A DNA stretch of 24,742 nt from Corynebacterium sp. (lineage in GTDB: Bacteria > Actinomycetota > Actinomycetes > Mycobacteriales > Mycobacteriaceae): contig NZ_JAUMTY010000006.1 of NCBI RefSeq assembly GCF_030530965.1, positions 29,030-53,771 of the forward strand. The letters are read 5' to 3'. A program made the position numbers and the translations under genes. Of this stretch, positions 15,371-23,050 are shown piece by piece. Position 1 is the first letter of the stretch. Each line of letters opens with the position of its first letter. The notes under the pieces are model-generated. The model worked only from the letters and a program-made list of their open reading frames with translations, searched no databases and was not told where the DNA came from.

Positions 15371-15376
15371 TATGCT
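15371..15376 (+). promoter_or_regulatory. -10 box positioned for leaderless transcription
   Basis: TATGCT ends 9 nt before the ATG at 15386. Transcription would therefore begin at or within two or three bases of the start codon. There is no Shine-Dalgarno before the ATG. This combination is typical of leaderless mRNAs, which are common in Corynebacteriales. Confidence 0.5.
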
Positions 15377-15385
15377 GAGTGCGCA

Positions 15386-16408
15386 ATGCCCACTCCTAAA
15401 CCCACCCAGTCCACAGCGCGCACCCGTCCCGTGCGCACCGGCTACCCCGAGGGCACCCTCGCGGACCGTTCCATCCGCGCCGGCATCGAAGTCCCCGCAG
15501 ACTTCCCCCGCGAATGGTTCTCCTTCCTCAACCCGGACGACGAGGATCACCTCATCACCGTCGATCTCACCTGGCTGCTCTCCGGCTATTCTTGCCGGTT
15601 CGGCACCGACGCATGCCCGGGGATCGATTCATCGATGCCCAATGCCGGCTGCTGTGTTCATGGGGCTTTTCTTGCCGACGAAGACGATCACGACGCTCTC
15701 ACGGATTGCGTGTCCCGCATGCCCTCGAAGTATTGGCAGCTTCGTCCGGAGGGAACGGACGAGTGGCTGAGCACCCGCGATCCGGCGGAGTTGGAGCCTT
15801 GGCTGGTGTGGGATGAACTGGATAATGAGGACGGCGAACCAGAACCAGCACTCAAAACGCCCATTGTGGATGGTGCCTGCATTTTCGCGAACCGACCTGG
15901 CTGGCCGACGGGCACGGGGTGCGCTCTCCACCAGTGGGCCATGGACACTGGCGAACGGCTGGAATACGCCAAACCCGAGGTCTGCTGGCAGCTACCTTTG
16001 CACCGCACGGAGGACTGGGAAACCCGCCCCGATGGCCACGAGATCCTGCACACGACGATTGGCGAATATGAACGCCGCGGGTGGGGCGACGGCGGAGAGG
16101 ATTTTGACTGGTACTGCAGCGGCGCTCCGGGCTGCCATACGCCCATGCCTTTTCTCCACGGGAAATCCCTGTGGCGTACTCACAAAGATGAGTTGACCGA
16201 AATGCTCGGCGAGAGTGCTTACGAGGTTATCGCGGAGCATTGTGAGGCGTTAGAGGAACGGGCTCGGATCGTGATGGAGGCCGAGGGAAAGTCCACCGCC
16301 ACACAACAAACCCCCGCCACACAGAATTCACGTCGCCCTGTGTCGTTGGGAATGCCGATTGTTGCGATGCATCCGGCAACGATCGCCGGCACACACCCGG
16401 CCAACTAA
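15386..16408 (+). CDS. Cys-rich DUF3109/YkgJ-like protein, putative metal-binding
   Basis: The protein has 340 residues. After a basic/Pro N-terminus, the core runs HLITVDLTWLLSGYSCRFG, then DACPG, then AGCCVHGAFL. Further on are VDGACIFANRPGW, TGCALHQWAM, KPEVCWQLPL and DWYCSGAPGC. The spacing C-x6-C-x10-CC-x2-G, then CxF...GCALH...KPxxCWxxPL, resembles the DUF3109/YkgJ zinc- or iron-chelating family. In that family the cysteine clusters are thought to hold a metal or an iron-sulfur cluster. That assignment is from motif memory and is moderately secure. The C-terminal 60 residues are polar, then Pro/Ala/Thr-rich, and look disordered. It has no signal peptide, so it is probably cytoplasmic. 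It is a single gene, and a likely shared hairpin separates it from convergent regX3. Confidence 0.8.
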   Translation: MPTPKPTQSTARTRPVRTGYPEGTLADRSIRAGIEVPADFPREWFSFLNPDDEDHLITVDLTWLLSGYSCRFGTDACPGIDSSMPNAGCCVHGAFLADEDDHDALTDCVSRMPSKYWQLRPEGTDEWLSTRDPAELEPWLVWDELDNEDGEPEPALKTPIVDGACIFANRPGWPTGTGCALHQWAMDTGERLEYAKPEVCWQLPLHRTEDWETRPDGHEILHTTIGEYERRGWGDGGEDFDWYCSGAPGCHTPMPFLHGKSLWRTHKDELTEMLGESAYEVIAEHCEALEERARIVMEAEGKSTATQQTPATQNSRRPVSLGMPIVAMHPATIAGTHPAN

Positions 16409-16414
16409 AACCGC

Positions 16415-16429
16415 GCGGCACCACGCCGC
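16415..16429. terminator. Hairpin between the convergent DUF3109-like gene and regX3
   Basis: GCGGC, loop ACCAC, GCCGC. TAAAACC flanks it on the right, and AAAACCGC lies on the left. On the minus strand the stem is followed by GCGGTTTTAG, giving a short T-run. A bidirectional terminator in the 36-bp gap between the convergent stops is the simplest reading. Confidence 0.5.
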
Positions 16430-16444
16430 TAAAACCCCACGCCC

Positions 16445-17131
16445 TTATTCGAATTTGTATCCAAGCCCCCGGACCGTGATCAGATGGTGCGGGTGCGAGG
16501 GATCATCCTCCACCTTTGACCGCAACCGCTTCACGTGAACATCCAGCGTTTTCGTGTCCCCCACGTAGTCCAGCCCCCACACACGGTCAATCAGCTGGCC
16601 ACGGGTCAGCACACGCCCTTCATTCCGCATCAGGTATTCCAGCAGGTCAAATTCCTTCAAGGGCATGCTGATCTCTTTGCCGTCCACCCATACCGAGTGG
16701 CGTTCAACGTCCATCCGGACGTTCCCGACCTCAAGAATTTCGTCGTCAAACTGATCAGGCCCAGAGGTCCCGCGGCCACGTCGAAGCACTGCCCGAATTC
16801 TCGCGATGAGTTCGCGGGCCGAATACGGTTTCGTGACGTAATCGTCGGCACCCAATTCGAGGCCAACAATCTTGTCCATCTCTGTATCCCGTGCCGTGAC
16901 CATAATGATCGGCACGCTGGAGCTTTGTCTCAGTTTTTTACAGACCTCGGTGCCGGACATCCCCGGGAGCATGAGGTCGAGGAGAACAATGCTGATCTCG
17001 TGCTGGCTGAACTCACGCAGACCCGTCGGCCCGTCCGGGGCGATGATGACATCGAATCCCTCCTTGCGCAGGAGGAATGCAAGCGGCTCGGATAACGTTT
17101 CCTGATCTTCGACAATAAGAACACTAGTCAT
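16445..17131 (-). CDS. regX3: Response regulator RegX3 (OmpR/PhoB family)
   Basis: The protein has 228 residues from the ATG at 17131. The frame extends upstream, but the receiver domain starts exactly here (MTSVLIVEDQETLSEPLAFL). The receiver has the acidic pair Glu8/Asp9, phospho-acceptor Asp52 in IVLLDLMLPG, Thr in IIMVTARD and Lys in YVTKPYSARELIARI. The C-terminal winged helix is of the PhoB type (MPLKEFDLLEYLMRNEGRVL, RGQLIDRVWG, TLDVHVKRLRSKVE, ITVRGLGYKFE). It overlaps the senX3 3' end by 8 nt. With SenX3 it forms the phosphate-starvation system known in mycobacteria and as PhoRS-like systems in corynebacteria. Confidence 0.95.
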   Translation of the reverse strand: MTSVLIVEDQETLSEPLAFLLRKEGFDVIIAPDGPTGLREFSQHEISIVLLDLMLPGMSGTEVCKKLRQSSSVPIIMVTARDTEMDKIVGLELGADDYVTKPYSARELIARIRAVLRRGRGTSGPDQFDDEILEVGNVRMDVERHSVWVDGKEISMPLKEFDLLEYLMRNEGRVLTRGQLIDRVWGLDYVGDTKTLDVHVKRLRSKVEDDPSHPHHLITVRGLGYKFE

Positions 17132-18398
17132 GTGTCGGGAGCTCCAAAGTGAATGTTGATCCGGTTTCCGGCTTACTCCATAGCTTAATGTCGCCGTCGT
17201 GGTTTGCTGCCACATGCTTCACAATTGCCAGACCCAAACCTGTACCCCCTGTTCGTCGGGACCGTGCCTTGTCGACGCGGAAGAACCGCTCGAAGACGCG
17301 TTTCTGGTCTTCGGGGGCAATGCCGATTCCGCGGTCTGTCACGCGAACATCGACGACCTGCCGCCCTTTGTCGGGGTCAGAGAGCACTTCCCTAGTGACG
17401 GTGACCGGTGTTGCTTCCGGCGAGTAGTTGATGGCGTTCATGATGAGGTTGCTCACCGCAGTGACCAGCGAGTTCGTGTCCCCTAGCACGGTGGCTCCGC
17501 AGGGAGCGTCGGTGGAAAGTGAGATGTCGTGCGCCTCTGCGGCAAATCGGCATCGCTCGACTGCTTCGTCAACCACGTCGTCGATGCTCAGGACTTCGAA
17601 GTCAGGTAATGGTTCCGCGCCTTGTAGCTTGGTTAAGGAGATTAGTTCGGTGATCAATTGGCCCAGTCTTTGGGTTTCTTTCATCACTTTTCCGCCGAAA
17701 TATTCGACAGAATCGGGGTCATCTTTCGCCTCAAGCAGGGCTTCCACCATTAACGACACTGCTCCGACCGGCGATTTCAGCTCATGCGACACATTCGCGA
17801 CGAAATCCCTCCGCGCAGTTTCCATGCGCACATTTTCTGAATCATCAATCGCATAAATAACGATGAAACGATTATCGCTGTCGGACAGCAAACGAACGGC
17901 GGCTTTCACCGAAAAAATGGGGCGCTCGCGGGTCTGCCGAGCGGACCGCTCCGGGCGGAACACGATCTCACGCGGCTCACCATCCGCGAAAACCTTCAGC
18001 GCAGCTCCCCAGGCCGCCCGGTTGATGTGCGTCTTATCCACAATGCCCAGTACCCGGGAAGCATCGTTGGCTAGCACAATGTCTTCATGCTTATCGACGA
18101 CGACCACCGCGATGGGTGAATTGTCGACAGCCACGTTAAGCACGTCGGCGTAGGTCACCAGCTTGCTCGGCGCCTTAGTTTTAGGTTGCCGGGCTTTAGG
18201 TTGTCGCGATGGCGACGCTGATTTCTGAACCCGGGCCGTCGGTTCACGGCCGGGCGTTTCCCCACCTGCGCGGGGTTTCAGCCGCGGGTGGAGTAATTGC
18301 ACACCAGAGAGAACACGGTGCAATTTGGCCACTGTGAACCCAATGGCTCCCCCGACGAACACACTGACTGCGATGATGATGCCGATTGTCGCGGACAC
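17124..18398 (-). CDS. senX3: Sensor histidine kinase SenX3
   Basis: The protein has 424 residues. One N-terminal membrane span (TIGIIIAVSVFVGGAIGFTV) is followed by a basic linker rich in Lys/Pro. A PAS domain spans about residues 85-190 (DNSPIAVVVVDKHEDIVLAN). The HisKA domain holds His205 in FVANVSHELKSPVGAVSLMVEALLEA. The ATPase has N-box LIMNAINYSPEA, G1 VTDRGIGIAPEDQKRVFERFFRVD and G2 GGTGLGLAIVKHVAANHDG. It lacks a large extracellular sensor, as in SenX3, where the PAS domain is the sensor. The start is GTG at 18398, the only start after an in-frame stop. There is no Shine-Dalgarno, and TACGCT lies 7 nt upstream, so leaderless translation is plausible. It is followed by regX3 with an 8-nt overlap. 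Confidence 0.94.
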   Translation of the reverse strand: MSATIGIIIAVSVFVGGAIGFTVAKLHRVLSGVQLLHPRLKPRAGGETPGREPTARVQKSASPSRQPKARQPKTKAPSKLVTYADVLNVAVDNSPIAVVVVDKHEDIVLANDASRVLGIVDKTHINRAAWGAALKVFADGEPREIVFRPERSARQTRERPIFSVKAAVRLLSDSDNRFIVIYAIDDSENVRMETARRDFVANVSHELKSPVGAVSLMVEALLEAKDDPDSVEYFGGKVMKETQRLGQLITELISLTKLQGAEPLPDFEVLSIDDVVDEAVERCRFAAEAHDISLSTDAPCGATVLGDTNSLVTAVSNLIMNAINYSPEATPVTVTREVLSDPDKGRQVVDVRVTDRGIGIAPEDQKRVFERFFRVDKARSRRTGGTGLGLAIVKHVAANHDGDIKLWSKPETGSTFTLELPTHD

Positions 18399-18470
18399 AT
18401 CATTAAGCGTAGTCGGTCACGCGGGGCGGGCTCCCCCATGCCTCACAACCCCACGGCGAAAGGCCCGGTT

Positions 18471-19217
18471 TTACTTCGAGCCCTGGTTAGCGACGGCGGC
18501 AGCTCCGGCGGCAGCAGCCTCCGGATCCAAGTAGGTTCCGCCGGGGTTCACAACGGAGCCGTCTTCGGCGATCTCGTAGACCAGCGGGATACCGGTCGGG
18601 ATGTTCAGGCCGGCGATGTCGTCGTCGGAAATGTTGTCCAGGTGCTTGACCAGCGCACGCAGGGAGTTACCGTGAGCGGCGATCAGGACGGTCTGCCCCT
18701 TCTGGGCGCGCGGGAGGATTTCTTCCTTGAAGTACGGGACGAAGCGAGCGACGACGTCCTTCAGGCACTCCGTCTTCGGGACCGAGTCAAGGTTGGCGTA
18801 GCGCGGGTCGTCGGACTGCGAGTACTCCGCGCCGTCCTCGAGCTCTGGCGGGCGGGTGTCGTAGGAACGACGCCATGCCATGAACTTTTCGTTGCCGTAC
18901 TTTTCCTTGGTATCGGCTTTGTTCAGGCCCTGCAGCGCACCGTAGTGACGCTCGTTCAGGCGCCAGTCGCGGATAACCGGGATCCACAGCCGGTCGGCAG
19001 CGTTGAGGGCAATATCAGCGGTGCGGATAGCCCGTCGTAACAGGGAGGTGTAGAGCACCTCGGGGTGAAGGCCCTTTTCCTTGATGAGCTCGCCACCGCG
19101 CTTGGCTTCTGCCTCGCCCTTTTCAGTGAGATCAACATCGACCCAACCCGTGAACTGGTTGGTGGAATTCCACTGGCTCTGGCCATGACGAAGAAGAATA
19201 AGTTTTCCGTTACTCAT
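18471..19217 (-). CDS. gpmA: 2,3-bisphosphoglycerate-dependent phosphoglycerate mutase
   Basis: The enzyme interconverts 3- and 2-phosphoglycerate in glycolysis and gluconeogenesis. At 248 residues it has family length. The phosphohistidine motif is LILLRHGQSQWN (His11), then NQFTGWVDVDLTEKGEAEA. YTSLLRRAIRTADIAL and WRLNERHYGALQGLNKADT carry the catalytic Arg and Glu, and VLIAAHGNSLRALVKHL carries the second histidine. Codons are strongly biased towards preferred GC-ending ones (AAG, CTG, ATC), fitting high expression. GAGGG directly precedes the ATG, and an imperfect hairpin overlaps a CATAAT box upstream. It sits upstream of senX3, an arrangement shared with mycobacteria. Confidence 0.97.
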   Translation of the reverse strand: MSNGKLILLRHGQSQWNSTNQFTGWVDVDLTEKGEAEAKRGGELIKEKGLHPEVLYTSLLRRAIRTADIALNAADRLWIPVIRDWRLNERHYGALQGLNKADTKEKYGNEKFMAWRRSYDTRPPELEDGAEYSQSDDPRYANLDSVPKTECLKDVVARFVPYFKEEILPRAQKGQTVLIAAHGNSLRALVKHLDNISDDDIAGLNIPTGIPLVYEIAEDGSVVNPGGTYLDPEAAAAGAAAVANQGSK

Positions 19218-19254
19218 GCCCTCTATCGTGCCACGAATGGCAACACCTTGCCTA

Positions 19255-19280
19255 GTGTGCCTGGATTATGTCCAGCACAC
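19255..19280. promoter_or_regulatory. Inverted repeat overlapping a -10-like box upstream of gpmA
   Basis: GTGTGCCTGGA and TCCAGCACAC pair over 10 bp with one bulged base and a TTATG loop. On the minus strand the loop region reads GGACATAATCC, so a CATAAT -10-like hexamer lies at the centre of the dyad, about 50 nt upstream of the gpmA ATG. It could be an operator over the promoter or a terminator of the YbjN gene. No T-run follows. Confidence 0.4.
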
Positions 19281-19323
19281 GGGGCGGCGGCTACTCCCCG
19301 GCTACTCGTCGGCGACGTAACAG

Positions 19324-19815
19324 CTACTCCTCAGCAGGCCGGAGCGCCTCGAACGCTTCTAGGTTTCTGGTGGATTCGCCGCGGCTTAACCGCCACGCCC
19401 ATTCTTTGCGGATGGATTCCTCAAACCCCATCTCAAGCATCCGGTTGAAATCGTTATCCGCCCTGTCCAGCAGCTGGCCCAAGGCTCGATCCAGGTCCTG
19501 CGGGCTCAGATTCGCTGGCAGGTATCCGGCCAGGTAGATGTCGTTATTGGCGTCGAGAGTGTAGGCAACACCGAATGTCTTGTTGTTCTTCTGCAACAGG
19601 AACCGGTACACGTCGGCCTGTTTTTCCTCGACGGCACGGCACACAAACGCTTCGATGCGCAGGTAATTCTGCCCCGGGATCAGCAGCGCAACGGTCTTCA
19701 GCCGCCTAGTGCCGGGCAGAATAACGGCCACAAAGTCCTTGCCCTCGGGGGCGTCATACTCAATATCGGCCTCGTCGAGGAGTTTGATCAGGTCGTTCTT
19801 GGTCATACTCCCCAT
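19324..19815 (-). CDS. YbjN-domain protein
   Basis: The 163-residue protein has the YbjN / type III secretion chaperone-like fold. It begins TKNDLIKLLDEADIEYDAPE, continues with the beta-rich FVAVILPGTRRLKTVALLIP, YLRIEAFVCR and VAYTLDANNDIYLAGYLPAN, and finishes with the helix LDRALGQLLDRADNDFNRML. Mycobacteria carry a YbjN protein directly after mshA (Rv0487), matching this position. The function in actinobacteria is unestablished. In E. coli YbjN affects stress responses. The ATG at 19815 has AGAGG at 5 nt. An internal ATG at 19806 is the alternative. It starts 8 nt after the mshA stop, so the two are probably co-transcribed. Confidence 0.85.
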   Translation of the reverse strand: MGSMTKNDLIKLLDEADIEYDAPEGKDFVAVILPGTRRLKTVALLIPGQNYLRIEAFVCRAVEEKQADVYRFLLQKNNKTFGVAYTLDANNDIYLAGYLPANLSPQDLDRALGQLLDRADNDFNRMLEMGFEESIRKEWAWRLSRGESTRNLEAFEALRPAEE

Positions 19816-19823
19816 TGTGGCCT

Positions 19824-21113
19824 CTATGACGCCCCGGCGCGGTCACTTCCGCAACGAACGCGGGGGCCTTTCCGGATTGCGTCCTCATAGATGTCGCTCA
19901 GGTGACGCGCTGAGCTGGCCCAGGAGAACCTGGAGGCGTGGGCGGTGGCGTTTTCACCCATCGCGATTCGGCGGTCGTCGTCATCGCACAAGGATTGCAA
20001 GGCTGCGGCCCAGTCGGCGGGATCATGGCCGTCGACGAGGATTCCGCTGGTGCCGTCGTCGATAGTGATGGGTAGTCCACCGGCACGCGCTGCGACGACG
20101 GGGGTGCCGGATGCTTGGGCTTCGACGGCGACGAGCCCGAACGATTCGTTGTAACTGGGGATGGCGACGATGTCGGCGGCGCGGTAGACGCTGGCGAGGT
20201 CCTCTGGTGGGCGGGGTGCGAGGAATCGGACGATGGGGGCGATGCCGAGGTCGCGCGCGAGGTCTTCGAATTCGGTGGGCCGCGCGAGCCCGTTGCCGGA
20301 TGGGCCGCCGCACATGAGGACGCGTAGTTCCTGGTCGGGGCGCTTTTTCATCATGTCGGCGACGGCCCGCAGGAGAACTTGCGGCCCTTTCAATCGCTGC
20401 ATGCGCCCGACGAACGCGATGACCGTAGCGTGTAAGGGCACACCGAGTTCGCGTCGGCTGCGTTCGGTTGCGCGGTCGGATCCGGGTGAGAATTGTGTGA
20501 CATCGGCACCGGGGAGGACGACGTCGATGTGCTCGGGGTCGGCGTCGTAGTGGAAGACCAGGTTGTCTTTGCCCGCCTCGGTATTGACGACGAGGCGATC
20601 CGCGTTGTCCACGATTTGTTGTTCACAGATGCGGCGTGATTCGGGTTCGGGGCGGTCACCCGTGGCCAGCGCGCTGTTCTTCACCAGCGCGAGGGTGTGC
20701 GCGGTGTGGACCTGTGGGACTCGCCATAGATCGCGGAGAAGCCACCCCACCTGTCCGCTCATCCAATAGTGTGAATGAATGAGCGAGTAGGACACTTTTT
20801 CACATTGCGCGAATTCGATGATGCCGCTGGTAAAAGCGACCATTTGTGTGGGCAGTTCCTCTTTGCTGAGCCCCTCGTAGGGCCCGGCAATGATGTTAAT
20901 GAGCCGCACATTCGGTGCGAGCTGCACGATTTTCCCCTGGCTGGAGCGTGTGGCGCGAGTGAAAATGTCAACCTCGTAGCCCAGTGCGCCGAGTTCTAAT
21001 GAGGTGGATCGGATGTAGACGTTCATTCCTCCGGCATCACCGACCCCCGGTTGTTCAATGGGGGAGGTGTGCATCGAAATCACGGCGATCCGGCCGCGAG
21101 GTGTAGTGCTCAT
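19824..21113 (-). CDS. mshA: D-inositol-3-phosphate glycosyltransferase (mycothiol biosynthesis)
   Basis: MshA transfers GlcNAc from UDP-GlcNAc to inositol-3-phosphate, the first step of mycothiol synthesis. From the ATG at 21113 it has 429 residues, close to the corynebacterial length. The upstream TTG at 21149 is less credible. The GT-B / GT4 family features are clear. The N-terminal domain has ISMHTSPIEQPGVGDAGGMN and LIHSHYWMSGQVGWLLRD. FVGRMQRLKGPQVLLRAV opens the nucleotide-sugar domain. PSYNESFGLVAVEAQASGTP is the E-x7-E motif binding the donor. The downstream YbjN gene and the upstream divergent fadD give the expected setting. The C-terminus is Arg-rich. Confidence 0.96.
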   Translation of the reverse strand: MSTTPRGRIAVISMHTSPIEQPGVGDAGGMNVYIRSTSLELGALGYEVDIFTRATRSSQGKIVQLAPNVRLINIIAGPYEGLSKEELPTQMVAFTSGIIEFAQCEKVSYSLIHSHYWMSGQVGWLLRDLWRVPQVHTAHTLALVKNSALATGDRPEPESRRICEQQIVDNADRLVVNTEAGKDNLVFHYDADPEHIDVVLPGADVTQFSPGSDRATERSRRELGVPLHATVIAFVGRMQRLKGPQVLLRAVADMMKKRPDQELRVLMCGGPSGNGLARPTEFEDLARDLGIAPIVRFLAPRPPEDLASVYRAADIVAIPSYNESFGLVAVEAQASGTPVVAARAGGLPITIDDGTSGILVDGHDPADWAAALQSLCDDDDRRIAMGENATAHASRFSWASSARHLSDIYEDAIRKGPRVRCGSDRAGAS

Positions 21114-21233
21114 GCTTTCAAGAGTGGATGAGATTGCCACACCGTGCAAGCGTCGCGTGGGTGCTCCGGCCTCCTGGTACGCGGGTGCTCAGGCCGGGTC
21201 TGCGAAACTCTCCCCACCCGTGATAGTTTTGGG

Positions 21234-21248
21234 TATAAAAATTTTTAT
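21234..21248. promoter_or_regulatory. AT-only palindrome with -10-like box upstream of the acyl-CoA ligase
   Basis: ATAAAAATTTTTAT (21235-21248) is a perfect 14-bp palindrome in an otherwise GC-rich region. TATAAA starts at 21234, about 50 nt before the ATG at 21286. It lies in the 172-bp divergent gap between mshA and fadD. It could be the fadD promoter, a repressor operator, or both. No convincing -35 is present. Confidence 0.5.
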
Positions 21249-21285
21249 CAGGGGGTGGTTCGCGTTAGGGTGAAAACTTACCTGA

Positions 21286-23040
21286 ATGTCCTCACACGAG
21301 ATATCGACACCAGAAAGAACAGACATGGGAGCAACCGACGACAAAGCCTGGCTACAGTACTACCCCGATTGGACCGGCCACGAGCTGGATTATGAGGGCA
21401 TGACACTGTCCACTATTTACCGCGACAACCTGGCTAAATTTGGCAACCGACCAGGCGTTTCCTTCTTCGGTGCCGAACAATCGTGGAAAGATGTCGACCA
21501 AGACGTACGTCGGGCTGCAGCCGGACTCTACGCGCTCGGGGTGCGTCGGGGCGATCGCGTCGCGATCCTCATGCCCAACTGCCCCCAGCATGTCCACGCT
21601 TTCTTCGCCTGCATCATGTTGGGCGCGGTGCCCGTCGAACACAACCCGCTCTACACCGCCCCGGAGCTCAAAGGCCCCTTCGCGGATCATGGTGCTCGCA
21701 TCGCCATCGTGTGGGACAAATCGGTGGAAATGGTTGAAACTCTCCGCAGGGATCCGCACACCGCTCTCGACACCATCGTCTCGGTGGACATGACGAAGGC
21801 CATGCCCCTGCACTACCGCATTGCGCTGCGCATCCCGCTCCCACCACTGGCCACCATGCGGAACAAGCTCACGACCTCCGTCGACGGGACCGTGCCCTGG
21901 GAAACACTGGTGTCCGACGGTTTAGGTGGGGACGGATCCACCATCGAACCCTATGAGGCGGATCCCGACGACCCCGCGCTGATCCTGTACACGTCCGGGA
22001 CGACGGGCGCGCCGAAGGGGGCAGAGCTCCGCCACCGGAACTTGGTGGCCAATGTCGTCCAGGGCAAGGCGTGGGTGCCCGACCTACGCCCCGGCAAGGA
22101 AACGTTCCTTGTCGCTCTGCCCATGTTCCACGCCTATGGCATCACGATGAATATGCTGTTCGGCCCGTTTATTGGTGGCGCCAAGCTCATTTTGCTGCCG
22201 ACGCCGGACATGAAACTGATCATGTCGATCATGAAGAAGCAGACGCCGACGTGGCTGCCCGGGGTGCCCACCCTGTACGGGCGTATCGCTCAGGAGGCCG
22301 CGGAGAAGGGTATCGACATCCACGGGGTGCGCAATTCGTTCTCGGGAGCGTCGTCGCTGCCCGTGTCCACCGTCGAAAAGTGGGAAGCTCTGACCAAGGG
22401 GCACCTCATCGAGGGCTACGGGCTGACGGAGACCTCGCCGATTATCGCCGGAAACCCCATGACCGACGATCGACGCCCCGGGTACGTCGGTATTCCGTTC
22501 CCCGACACCATCATTCGTATTGCGGACAAAGATAATTTGGACCGCACCATGCCCGACGGTGAAGCCGGCGAGCTGCTGGTCAAAGGCCCGCAGGTTTTCT
22601 CTGGCTACATCAATGCCCCCGAGGCCAACGCGAAGAGTTTCCACGACGGCTGGTACATCACCGGTGACGTGGGAATTATGGAGCCCGACGGGTTCATTCG
22701 GCTGGTCGCGCGGACCAAGGAAATCATCATCACCGGCGGGTTTAACGTGTACCCGCAAGAGGTGGAGGACGTTCTGAACCAGCACCCCGACGTGGAGGAT
22801 TCCACCGTGGTCGGCCTGCCGCGCGAGGATGGGTCAGAAACCGTCGTCGCTGCTATCAGCCTGGAGCCCGGCGCGGCCCTGGATCCCGAGGGGTTGAAGG
22901 ATTACTGCCGGAAGTCTCTGGCCCGGTACAAGGTGCCCCGCACGTTCTACCACTTTGATGATCTTCCGCGGGATCAGATGGGCAAGATCCGCCGACGCGA
23001 TGTCCGCGATGACATCATTGAGCGCTCGAAGCGGAGCTAG
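21286..23040 (+). CDS. fadD: Long-chain acyl-CoA ligase (AMP-forming)
   Basis: The 584-residue ANL-superfamily enzyme activates a fatty acid as acyl-AMP and transfers it to CoA. Motifs in order are GVRRGDRVAILMPNCPQHVH, the phosphate loop LILYTSGTTGAPKGAELRHR, and FLVALPMFHAYG. LIEGYGLTETSPIIAGNP, YITGDVGIMEPDGFIRLVAR, KEIIITGGFNVYPQEVEDVL, and the C-terminal catalytic lysine region PRDQMGKIRRRDVR complete the set. The start could also be the ATG at 21325 (MGATDDKAW), which matches the usual family N-terminus. Neither start has a strong ribosome binding site. No signal peptide is seen, and the enzyme is cytoplasmic or membrane-associated. The substrate chain length cannot be read from sequence. 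It faces murB tail-to-tail with only 10 bp between stops. Confidence 0.93.
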   Translation: MSSHEISTPERTDMGATDDKAWLQYYPDWTGHELDYEGMTLSTIYRDNLAKFGNRPGVSFFGAEQSWKDVDQDVRRAAAGLYALGVRRGDRVAILMPNCPQHVHAFFACIMLGAVPVEHNPLYTAPELKGPFADHGARIAIVWDKSVEMVETLRRDPHTALDTIVSVDMTKAMPLHYRIALRIPLPPLATMRNKLTTSVDGTVPWETLVSDGLGGDGSTIEPYEADPDDPALILYTSGTTGAPKGAELRHRNLVANVVQGKAWVPDLRPGKETFLVALPMFHAYGITMNMLFGPFIGGAKLILLPTPDMKLIMSIMKKQTPTWLPGVPTLYGRIAQEAAEKGIDIHGVRNSFSGASSLPVSTVEKWEALTKGHLIEGYGLTETSPIIAGNPMTDDRRPGYVGIPFPDTIIRIADKDNLDRTMPDGEAGELLVKGPQVFSGYINAPEANAKSFHDGWYITGDVGIMEPDGFIRLVARTKEIIITGGFNVYPQEVEDVLNQHPDVEDSTVVGLPREDGSETVVAAISLEPGAALDPEGLKDYCRKSLARYKVPRTFYHFDDLPRDQMGKIRRRDVRDDIIERSKRS

Positions 23041-23050
23041 AACGTCCGGT

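Larger units (their letters stand above)
15018..15385. other. 368-bp intergenic stretch, repeat-rich, no gene
   Basis: It lies between the lipoprotein terminator and the DUF3109-like gene. Short frames of 60-107 codons cross it on both strands, but they follow the repeat units and have no domain. It contains the five-copy repeat, GAAGA/TCTTC dyad symmetry at about 15027-15041, and the promoter of the next gene at its right end. Confidence 0.6.
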
